Below, in pieces: positions 7,400 to 13,327 of a stretch of 13,327 bases of DNA. The position numbers and the translations under genes are program-made. Each line of letters starts with the position of its first letter. Position 1 is the first letter of the stretch. The stretch lies in NCBI GenBank assembly GCA_030606385.1, contig JAUWGN010000007.1:1-13327 (forward strand), read 5' to 3'. The notes under the pieces are model-generated. The model searched no databases. It was not told where the DNA came from and was given only the letters and a program-made list of their open reading frames with translations. Source of the DNA: Dehalococcoidia bacterium. GTDB taxonomy: Bacteria; Chloroflexota; Dehalococcoidia; GIF9; AB-539-J10.

Positions 7400-8749
7400 A
7401 TGCAGAAAGTAACTAAAGAGGAGCTTCTTGCCAAGGCAAAGAAACCTGCCGAGGATGCCATGAAATTGCACTCATTCTATCACGGTAAAATGCAAACAAT
7501 GCCCAAATGCCAGGTTCGTGACGTCAACGATTTTGCAATTTACTATACCCCTGGTGTAGCTGAGCCCTGCCGTGCAATACAGGCAAATGAGGAAAAATTC
7601 GGGGAGCTCACTAATAGATGGAATACCATAGCAGTGGTTTCCGACTGCACCAGAGTCCTTGGACTGGGAGATATTGGGCCTAAGGCAGGCTACCCTGTGA
7701 TGGAAGGAAAGTGTCTGTTGTTCAAATATCTTGGCGGGGTGGATGCCGTGCCTATCTGTCTGGACACCAAGGATCCCAATGACATTGTTCAGGCAGTAAA
7801 ATGGCTCGGGCCATCGTTCGCTGGCATCAATCTGGAGGATATTTCTTACCCTAAGTGCTTTAGCATACTGGATAGGTGCCGGAGAGAGGTAGGAATTCCC
7901 GTATGGCACGATGATGTCCAGGGAACAGCTACGGTAATGCTGGCTGGATTAGTAAATGCTTTGAAGATTGTAAACAAGAAAATAGGGGATTGTAAAATTG
8001 TCTTTAACGGGGCTGGGGCAGCTAATACCGGTAACTTCAGACTCCTTTGTGCTTACGGAGCTAAGCCTGAAAATAGCATAATGGTTGACAGCAAAGGCAT
8101 ACTTCACAAGGGAAGGAAAGACCTGGAACAAATAAAAGAAAAGTGTGCTGATAAATGGAGATTCTGCGAAACTACCAATCCTGAGGGAAAAACCGGGGGG
8201 TTAACCGAGGCATTGGAAGGAGCTGATATCCTCATCTCTTATTCCAAGTCAGGTCCGGGAGTCACTACCGCCAGGCAAGTCAAGAGGATGGCAAAAGATG
8301 CGATATGTTTTGTTTGTGCTAACCCTGTTCCTGAAATCTGGCCCTGGGAAGCCAGAGAGGCGGGAGCCAGAATTGTGGCCACAGGCAGGTCGGATTTCCC
8401 TAACCAGATAAATAACTCCATAGGCTTTCCTGCTATTTTCCGTGGTGTCCTCGATGTGGAGGCAAAAACGATCACCGACGAGATGTGCATTGTTGCTGCT
8501 GAATCACTGGCTAAATACGCTGAGGAGCAGGGCATAAACGAAGATTATATCGCCCCAACGATGGCAGAGACTGAGGCTTTTGTTCGCGAGGCAGTGGATA
8601 TAGGCATGGAAGCCCAAAAAGAGGGCATCGCCAGATTGAAAATCAGTCGTGATGCCCTTCGCAAGAAAAGCGAGACAATGATACTCAGCGCCAAGCTGCA
8701 AGCTGATACCTTAGTAAAGGCAGGTTGTATTGCCCCAGCAGTAACATAG
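7400..8749 (+). CDS. Malic enzyme (NAD(P)-dependent, oxaloacetate-decarboxylating malate dehydrogenase)
   Basis: The enzyme interconverts malate and pyruvate plus CO2 in the cytoplasm with reduction of NAD(P). The 449 residues match the short prokaryotic form without a phosphotransacetylase domain. Visible signatures, numbered from the ATG at 7400, are TPG at 50-52 and GDIGPKAGYPVMEGK (about 90-104) with the likely catalytic Lys95. NLEDI has metal ligands Glu146 and Asp147, and HDDVQGTA has Asp171 and Asp172. The Rossmann loop GAGAAN at 204-209 starts the NAD-binding domain. Two positions differ from common family members: SDC where SDG is usual, and HDDVQG where HDDQHG is usual. Cofactor preference cannot be read. 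The start is chosen on its ribosome site; the longer form (ATG 7349, 466 residues) overlaps the candidate promoter. It leads the operon, 21 bases before the fumarase gene, so malate would be the shared metabolite. Confidence 0.93.
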   Translation: MQKVTKEELLAKAKKPAEDAMKLHSFYHGKMQTMPKCQVRDVNDFAIYYTPGVAEPCRAIQANEEKFGELTNRWNTIAVVSDCTRVLGLGDIGPKAGYPVMEGKCLLFKYLGGVDAVPICLDTKDPNDIVQAVKWLGPSFAGINLEDISYPKCFSILDRCRREVGIPVWHDDVQGTATVMLAGLVNALKIVNKKIGDCKIVFNGAGAANTGNFRLLCAYGAKPENSIMVDSKGILHKGRKDLEQIKEKCADKWRFCETTNPEGKTGGLTEALEGADILISYSKSGPGVTTARQVKRMAKDAICFVCANPVPEIWPWEAREAGARIVATGRSDFPNQINNSIGFPAIFRGVLDVEAKTITDEMCIVAAESLAKYAEEQGINEDYIAPTMAETEAFVREAVDIGMEAQKEGIARLKISRDALRKKSETMILSAKLQADTLVKAGCIAPAVT

Positions 8750-8770
8750 CTGAGGAGGTGTCACGGCATT

Positions 8771-9616
8771 ATGAGAGAAATCAAAACGGAGGATATTACC
8801 AGGACAACAGCCAATTTGTTCGAGCATTCCTGCCATTACCTGCCTCAAGATGTATTAGCTGCTCTAAAGCAAGCTAGCGAAAAAGAAAAATCAGAGGTAG
8901 CACGCGCTGTCCTGGATAAAATTCTGGAGAATGTCGAAATCGCCGCTAAACAACAGATTCCCTTATGTCAAGATACCGGCGCCGCTGTCGTTATGCTGGA
9001 ACTGGGTCAGGAGATTCACATAAGTGGGGGCAATCTTTATACCGCGATAAATGAGGGAGTACGTCAAGGATATGCTAACGGTTATCTCCGTAAGTCCATA
9101 GTGCGTCAGCCCTTTTCAGAAAGGATAAATACCAAAGATAACACTCCCGCGATGATTTATACCGATATAGTTGCTGGTGATAAGCTCAAAATTACGGTGA
9201 TGCCCAAAGGAGGCGGTAGCGAAAATATGAGTCGGCTGACAGTGCTGGCACCAGCACAGGGTCGCCAGGGAATTATAGACTTCGTGGTAAACCGAGTTGA
9301 TGAAGCAGGCAGCAATCCCTGTCCCCCAGTAATCGTTGGCGTAGGAATAGGGGGAACCACGGAAAAAACGATGATGTTGGCTAAAAGAGCATTGCTGCGA
9401 AAAATTGGCGAGCCAAACCGAGATGTAGAGATTGCTGAGCTGGAAAAGGATATTCTGAAGCAAGTTAACAATCTCGGCATCGGAGCAATGGGATATGGAG
9501 GTACAATCACTGCTCTAGCTGTTCACATTGAAGCTTTTCCCTGTCATATTGCCAGCTTGCCCATCGCGGTCAATTTGCAATGCTGGTGTGCCCGCCATGA
9601 ACAAGCAGCCCTTTAA
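8771..9616 (+). CDS. Class I fumarate hydratase, alpha (N-terminal) subunit
   Basis: The two-subunit class I fumarase interconverts fumarate and malate using an oxygen-sensitive [4Fe-4S] cluster, and this is its alpha subunit (281 residues, normal for the split form; TtdA/FumA N-terminal family). Visible signatures are PLCQDTG with Cys66, MPKGGGSENMS (144-154), NPCPP with Cys184, VGIGGTTEK (191-199) and the C-terminal PIAVNLQCWCARHE. Cys66 and Cys184 are two expected cluster ligands. The third is probably Cys271 or Cys273, with Cys258 as another option. A clear AGGAGGTG (8753-8760) precedes the ATG by 10 bases. The beta subunit, normally the next gene, is missing here; the following gene is an Fe-S protein of a fumarate reductase-like complex. 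A close relative, tartrate dehydratase, cannot be ruled out by sequence alone, but the neighbours favour fumarase. Confidence 0.9.
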   Translation: MREIKTEDITRTTANLFEHSCHYLPQDVLAALKQASEKEKSEVARAVLDKILENVEIAAKQQIPLCQDTGAAVVMLELGQEIHISGGNLYTAINEGVRQGYANGYLRKSIVRQPFSERINTKDNTPAMIYTDIVAGDKLKITVMPKGGGSENMSRLTVLAPAQGRQGIIDFVVNRVDEAGSNPCPPVIVGVGIGGTTEKTMMLAKRALLRKIGEPNRDVEIAELEKDILKQVNNLGIGAMGYGGTITALAVHIEAFPCHIASLPIAVNLQCWCARHEQAAL

Positions 9617-9618
9617 TT

Positions 9619-9623
9619 GGAGG
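9619..9623 (+). promoter_or_regulatory. Ribosome binding site that sets the FrdB-like gene start
   Basis: GGAGG lies 5 bases before the ATG at 9629. It overlaps the in-frame TTG at 9617, so that TTG cannot be the start served by this site. Confidence 0.65.
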
Positions 9624-9628
9624 CAAGG

Positions 9629-10354
9629 ATGGCTGACGCAACCACAGTAAAGGAAAAGGCAGAACAGGAAGTCAGAATGGTTGATATCTATGTAACGGGT
9701 AAGCGTTATAAGGTTCCCGAAGGCCTTACCATCCAAACGGCATTAGAATATTGCGGCTACAACATCATCCGAAGTTGCGGGTGCCGTGCTGGATTTTGTG
9801 GCGCTTGTAGCACCATCTACAATTTCACACATGACCCTACAATACGATATGGGCTTGCCTGCCAGACACGTGTAGAGCAAGATATGGTTATAACGCAAAT
9901 TCCCTTTTTCCCCGCTGCTCAAGCTCTTTACAACCTTGAAGATTTAAAGCCTGAAGAGGGGGAGAACAAGTTACTAACGCTCTACCCCGATATCATCATC
10001 TGCTTTGGGTGCAACAACTGCACCAAGACATGTCCCCAGGATCTCGAGGTAATGGAGTTCATATCCGATGCCATAAGAGGTGATATCGAGAAAGTTTATC
10101 AGAAGTCCTTCGATTGCTTGATGTGTGGCTTATGTGCTGCTCGGTGTCCCCAGGGATTGCAACCTTATAATATTGCTCTGGCAGCGCGGCGTTTGAGGGG
10201 GGCTCACCTCACCACCAGATCTCAGCATAATGAAGATAGAATAAAGGAGATAGAGAAGGGTAAATTTGACGCCGCGATAGAGAAACTAAAGAAAGCTGAC
10301 GAAGCTGAGTTGCGCCGCATGTATGCTGCCCGGGAAATAGAGCCTGCTCTATAA
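9629..10354 (+). CDS. Fumarate reductase/succinate dehydrogenase-like iron-sulfur subunit (2Fe-2S plus two 4Fe-4S)
   Basis: This 241-residue protein probably passes electrons to or from the flavoprotein encoded next. The N-terminal ferredoxin-like domain has C52-x4-C57-x2-C60 and C78, the FrdB/SdhB-type 2Fe-2S pattern; an extra Cys50 sits beside it. The C-terminal half has two complete motifs, C125-x2-C128-x2-C131-x3-C135-P and C163-x2-C166-x2-C169-x3-C173-P. Classical FrdB/SdhB uses mixed ligands with a 3Fe-4S centre, so this half looks more like GlpC/HdrC-type dicluster domains. No membrane segment is present and no CCG (HdrB-like) domain follows, unlike thiol:fumarate reductase subunit B. 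The last 50 residues are charged and helical. The gene starts 12 bases after the fumarase stop. The Fe-S assignment is firm; the exact partner and electron carrier are inferred from the operon. Confidence 0.82.
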   Translation: MADATTVKEKAEQEVRMVDIYVTGKRYKVPEGLTIQTALEYCGYNIIRSCGCRAGFCGACSTIYNFTHDPTIRYGLACQTRVEQDMVITQIPFFPAAQALYNLEDLKPEEGENKLLTLYPDIIICFGCNNCTKTCPQDLEVMEFISDAIRGDIEKVYQKSFDCLMCGLCAARCPQGLQPYNIALAARRLRGAHLTTRSQHNEDRIKEIEKGKFDAAIEKLKKADEAELRRMYAAREIEPAL

Positions 10355-10381
10355 GAAAGTGGATGGAGGTTAATTAACGTC

Positions 10382-12076
10382 ATGCCATATCCGGCTTACA
10401 TGGAAGAAAGCATTCATAAAGTAGCCGCTACAAGACCAAGCCGACTGGAAGAAACATTCTCCCGCATCCCTCAAGCTGAAAGAGAGGATTTAGTGAATGA
10501 ATTCCATCCTGATTACAAAAAAGAGTATCTCCGTGAGCTAAAAATAGGACCCAATAAAGGCAGTCTGGCACCTGATGAAATAGCTGACTTGCTGGAAGGA
10601 AATAGCCGCATCGACCCCGATGAAGTTAACCTTGACGACGTTGATTATGATGTTGATGTGTTAGTCATCGGCTGTGGAGGAGCTGGAGGTGCAGCTGCTC
10701 TTCTTGCTGAGGAGAATGGTGCCAGGGTGTTATTAGCCACAAAGCTACGCCTTGGCGATGCCAACACTGTAGGCGCTCAAGCAGGCACCCAGGCAGCAGA
10801 TAGACCAAATGATTCCCCTCTTCTTCACTACTTGGATGTAATGGGGGGAGGACATTTTACAAATGACCCTGACTTGGTGGAGGCGCTAGTAAAAGATGCT
10901 CCCGATGCAATCAGATGGCTGGAATCCCTGGGCGTCAACTGGGACAAAGAGCCTGATGGCTCATACCATGAGCTATCAGGGGGTGGCACGTGCAGGAGGA
11001 GAATGCACTCATGCCGGGATTACACCGGACTTGAGGAAATGAGGGTCATTCGCGATGAAATTCGCCAAAGGCACATGCATGGAAGAACCCTGGATTTTGT
11101 GGAATTTCAGCCAGCAATAGAGTTAATACTGGATGACAAGGGACAGGTTGCTGGAGCAATACTGATGAACCTCGAAACCAGAGAGATGACTATAGTTCGT
11201 GCTAAGGCAGTGGTAATAGCTACCGGCGGCATGGGACGTATTCACATTCAAGGCTTCCCCACCACCAACCATTATGGTGCCACGGCTGATGGGCTGGTAT
11301 TGGCTTATCGAGTGGGATGCCCCCTGATCCACATTGACACTATGCAATATCACCCCACAGGAGCAGCTTTCCCGGTGCAAATTTTGGGATTATTAATTAC
11401 CGAAAAGGTAAGAACATTAGGTGCTCAGGTAATCAATCGCGACGGAGACCAGTTTGTTCATCCACTCGAAGCACGCGATACTGAAGCTTCAGCCATTATT
11501 CGAGAATGCAAACAGCGTGGTAAAGGGATAACTACACCAACGGAGGAGATTGGAGTGTGGCTTGATTCACCAATGATTGACATCATACGTGGAGAAGGAA
11601 CAATTGCCAGGGAATTGCCCGCCATGGTTCGCCAGTTTGCCCGATTCGACATCGATATAACCAAGGTGCCAATGTTAGTCTATCCCACGCTGCACTACCA
11701 AAACGGGGGAATTATGATTAAGGCTGATGCCTCAGCTCCAGTGCCAGGATTATTTGCTGCCGGTGAATGTGAGGGCGGAGTGCATGGCAGGAACAGGCTT
11801 ATCGGCAACTCCACACTGGATTTATTCGTCTTTGGAAGAAGAGCAGGCAAATCAGCGGCTAAATGGGCAAAGGAAGTGAAGTTAGGTAAGTTTACCTTGG
11901 ACCATGTGAGAAAATGGCAACGTGAGATTAAGGAAGCGGGATTAGAATCAAGGCCCGTTTCTCCAATGCTCCTGCCAAATTATGCCAAGCATGAAAAGCC
12001 TGTGCCCGGTTTTCAGCCACTGGGTGAGGCAACTGCCTACACGCCCTTTGGGGATGCTACATCACGTTGGATTTAA
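10382..12076 (+). CDS. Fumarate reductase/succinate dehydrogenase-like flavoprotein subunit
   Basis: This 564-residue FAD protein is the likely catalytic subunit for fumarate reduction or succinate oxidation. A family-atypical N-terminal extension of about 90 residues precedes the FAD-binding fold (GCGGAG at 97-102). Active-site landmarks remain: HPTG (324-327), TEKVR with Glu341 and Arg344, ARD with Arg365, HY at 438-439, and HGRNRLIGN (468-476) with Arg472. Differences are clear. The SHT of FrdA/SdhA, whose His binds FAD covalently, reads ANT (127-129), so FAD is probably bound non-covalently. The usual RGEGG reads RTLGA. After Arg472 only about 90 residues remain, so the normal C-terminal helical domain is mostly missing. 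GGAGGT (10365-10370) lies 11 bases before the ATG. The genes before and after both encode Fe-S proteins. Substrate is inferred from the retained residues and the malate/fumarate context; another 2-enoate reductase or dehydrogenase role is possible. Confidence 0.83.
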   Translation: MPYPAYMEESIHKVAATRPSRLEETFSRIPQAEREDLVNEFHPDYKKEYLRELKIGPNKGSLAPDEIADLLEGNSRIDPDEVNLDDVDYDVDVLVIGCGGAGGAAALLAEENGARVLLATKLRLGDANTVGAQAGTQAADRPNDSPLLHYLDVMGGGHFTNDPDLVEALVKDAPDAIRWLESLGVNWDKEPDGSYHELSGGGTCRRRMHSCRDYTGLEEMRVIRDEIRQRHMHGRTLDFVEFQPAIELILDDKGQVAGAILMNLETREMTIVRAKAVVIATGGMGRIHIQGFPTTNHYGATADGLVLAYRVGCPLIHIDTMQYHPTGAAFPVQILGLLITEKVRTLGAQVINRDGDQFVHPLEARDTEASAIIRECKQRGKGITTPTEEIGVWLDSPMIDIIRGEGTIARELPAMVRQFARFDIDITKVPMLVYPTLHYQNGGIMIKADASAPVPGLFAAGECEGGVHGRNRLIGNSTLDLFVFGRRAGKSAAKWAKEVKLGKFTLDHVRKWQREIKEAGLESRPVSPMLLPNYAKHEKPVPGFQPLGEATAYTPFGDATSRWI

Positions 12077-12092
12077 ATGGAAGAGGTAGAAT

Positions 12093-12539
12093 ATGCCATT
12101 ACGTGAGCAGAGAGACGTCAAGGAAATCGAGGCCACTTTAAATAAAATCCTGAACATAAACAACGCGCCTGTAGCTCGGTGTCGTCTCCTCTCAACCGGG
12201 TTTAACCCCGGTCATGCCCTAAACATAATCGAGGATATCGGAGGGCATAAAGAGTGTATCGGTTGTGGTAATTGCATAGATATTTGCCCCATTCTATTTC
12301 GCGAGCCATCACGACGTAATAAAACAGAACAACGCACATCAATGGCACTGGAAAGCATAGTTGGGGCAGATTGTGACCAATGCGATGCCTGTGTCCTGGC
12401 CTGCCCCCAGGTGGATACTACTATTAAAAACTATATCGTCAACCACCGCATGATTGAAGTTATGTCCCGGCTGGAACAACGCATAGGAGATGAAGACGAG
12501 CCTGACCTGGATTTGTTCATCGAGGAAGCAATAACATGA
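12093..12539 (+). CDS. Small 2x[4Fe-4S] ferredoxin-like protein, probable third subunit or electron carrier of the flavoprotein complex
   Basis: The 148-residue protein has two ferredoxin motifs, C55-x2-C58-x2-C61-x3-C65-P and C94-x2-C97-x2-C100-x3-C104-P, separated by about 30 residues. A 50-residue N-terminal region and an acidic C-terminus (EDEPDLDLFIEE) flank them. There is no membrane helix or signal peptide, so it is cytoplasmic. AAGAGGT (12081-12087) lies 5 bases before the ATG, and the gene begins 16 bases after the flavoprotein stop, so the two are surely co-expressed. The context suggests it docks on the FrdA/FrdB-like pair or delivers electrons to it; this is inference. The spacing and extra regions differ from free bacterial 2[4Fe-4S] ferredoxins of about 55-60 residues, and I do not recognise a named family. 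Confidence 0.8.
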   Translation: MPLREQRDVKEIEATLNKILNINNAPVARCRLLSTGFNPGHALNIIEDIGGHKECIGCGNCIDICPILFREPSRRNKTEQRTSMALESIVGADCDQCDACVLACPQVDTTIKNYIVNHRMIEVMSRLEQRIGDEDEPDLDLFIEEAIT

Positions 12540-12616
12540 GATTGCCGCGCTTCGCCACAATCAGGGCAAAAGATACACCAGAATGACATGGAAAATTCGG
12601 TTATCCACAGTATGAC

Positions 12617-13327
12617 ATGCCGATGTTAAGCCATCTGGACACCAAAAAATTAACACACACTTTTGAGCTTGGACCGATAAGACCGCCCAGCGAAGCTTAT
12701 TCCCTACTGATAAGAGCCACCAGGAACTGTCCCTGGAATAAGTGTCTCTTTTGCCCTGTTTATAAAGGCACTAAATTTGAGCTGAGGACAGTGGACGAAA
12801 TCCAGCATGATATTGAGGAAGCAAAAGGTATCAGCGATGGCATAAATGAAATAGCCTGGAAAGCGGGCTACGGTGGTAGCATTAGAGAGGTAGCGGCAAT
12901 GCTGCACGACCAACCGGAATATGGACAATGCGTTCGCAATGTTGCGCTGTGGCTTTTCACCGGGGGTAAATCAGCCTTCCTCCAGGATTCCAATAGCCTT
13001 GTTATGAGAACTCCAGAGCTAGTCCAAGTAATCACTTTCTTAAGAGAAACCTTCCCTAGCTTGAATAGAGTAACTATCTATGGACGTTCACACACCACGG
13101 CGAGAAAATCGCTGGAGGAATTGAGGGAACTTAAAGCGGCCGGCTTAGACAGAATCCATACCGGACTTGAAAGCGGCCATGACGCTGTGCTGACTTACAT
13201 GCAGAAAGGGGTTACTGCTGAGCAACAGATTAACGGAGGGAGAAAGGTGGTGGAATCAGGCATCTCCCTCTGTGAATATGTCATGCCTGGACTCGGGGGA
13301 AAGAAGATGTCTCACGCGCATGTCATG
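12617..13327 (+). CDS. Radical SAM protein, 5' part only; runs off the right edge
   Basis: The frame is open from 12587 to the window end, and 237 residues are visible from the ATG at 12617. The sequence around GPIRPPSEAYSLLIRATRNC resembles a widespread radical SAM family of unknown substrate. The cluster motif is C38-x4-C43-x2-C46 (CPWNKCLFCP), one residue longer than the common CX3CX2C. Later family-typical pieces are TIYGR, RIHTGLESGHD and VTAEQQINGGRKVVESG. An ATG at 12623 is an equally possible start, and neither has a clear ribosome site. A 77-base gap separates it from the ferredoxin-like gene, so membership of the operon is uncertain. The reaction catalysed cannot be stated. Confidence 0.85.
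   Translation, partial: MPMLSHLDTKKLTHTFELGPIRPPSEAYSLLIRATRNCPWNKCLFCPVYKGTKFELRTVDEIQHDIEEAKGISDGINEIAWKAGYGGSIREVAAMLHDQPEYGQCVRNVALWLFTGGKSAFLQDSNSLVMRTPELVQVITFLRETFPSLNRVTIYGRSHTTARKSLEELRELKAAGLDRIHTGLESGHDAVLTYMQKGVTAEQQINGGRKVVESGISLCEYVMPGLGGKKMSHAHVM

Noticed and set aside
7472..7909. 145-codon open frame on the - strand
   Set aside because: It lies wholly opposite conserved malic enzyme motifs and has no plausible domain.
9116..9510. Two overlapping - strand frames of about 115 codons
   Set aside because: Both lie opposite the fumarase alpha gene and show no family features.
12584..12586. TGA as a selenocysteine codon joining the upstream 16 codons to the radical SAM gene
   Set aside because: No SECIS-like hairpin is evident just downstream and the region precedes the conserved part of the family; a plain stop is simpler.
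12540..12616. tRNA or other RNA gene in the gap before the radical SAM gene
   Set aside because: No cloverleaf-like pairing or conserved tRNA arms could be found.

Overview
The window carries nine genes, all on the + strand. The first is cut by the left edge and the last by the right edge. No gap between genes exceeds about 110 bases. I see no tRNA, rRNA, CRISPR array, insertion sequence or phage gene. The gene content suggests a strict anaerobe: many Fe-S proteins, an oxygen-sensitive class I fumarase and two radical SAM enzymes. A member of the Chloroflexota, near Dehalococcoidia, fits best, because a short stand-alone Elp3 is known from that group (Dehalococcoides mccartyi). This placement is an inference from family resemblance, not a phylogenetic result.

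Region 1 (2-2821) is the 3' part of a large secreted or surface protein. It has Asp-box (BNR-type) beta-propeller repeats, two fibronectin-III-like modules, a Pro/Thr-rich linker and a single C-terminal membrane anchor.

Region 2 (2888-7292) opens with a near-consensus sigma70-type promoter placed almost on top of the start codon. It drives a membrane-bound c-di-GMP enzyme (multi-TM, GAF, GAF, GGDEF, HD-GYP). That gene overlaps by 4 bases (ATGA) with elp3, which encodes a tRNA wobble-uridine-modifying radical SAM/acetyltransferase.

Region 3 (about 7350-12539) looks like one operon of five tightly spaced genes for C4-dicarboxylate metabolism. In order they are malic enzyme, class I fumarase alpha subunit, an FrdB/SdhB-like Fe-S protein, an FrdA/SdhA-like flavoprotein and a small 2x[4Fe-4S] ferredoxin-like protein. 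Together they would link pyruvate, malate, fumarate and succinate. The succinate/fumarate part is unusual. It has no membrane anchor subunit and no HdrB-type (CCG) domain. The FrdB-like subunit has two complete CxxCxxCxxxCP motifs, and the flavoprotein lacks the usual covalent-FAD histidine and most of the usual C-terminal domain. The fumarase beta subunit is absent from the operon.

Region 4 (12617 to the right edge) is the 5' part of a radical SAM protein with a CX4CX2C cluster motif. It follows the operon after a 77-base gap.

The most interesting candidate for something less described is the soluble fumarate reductase-like trio at 9629-12539.
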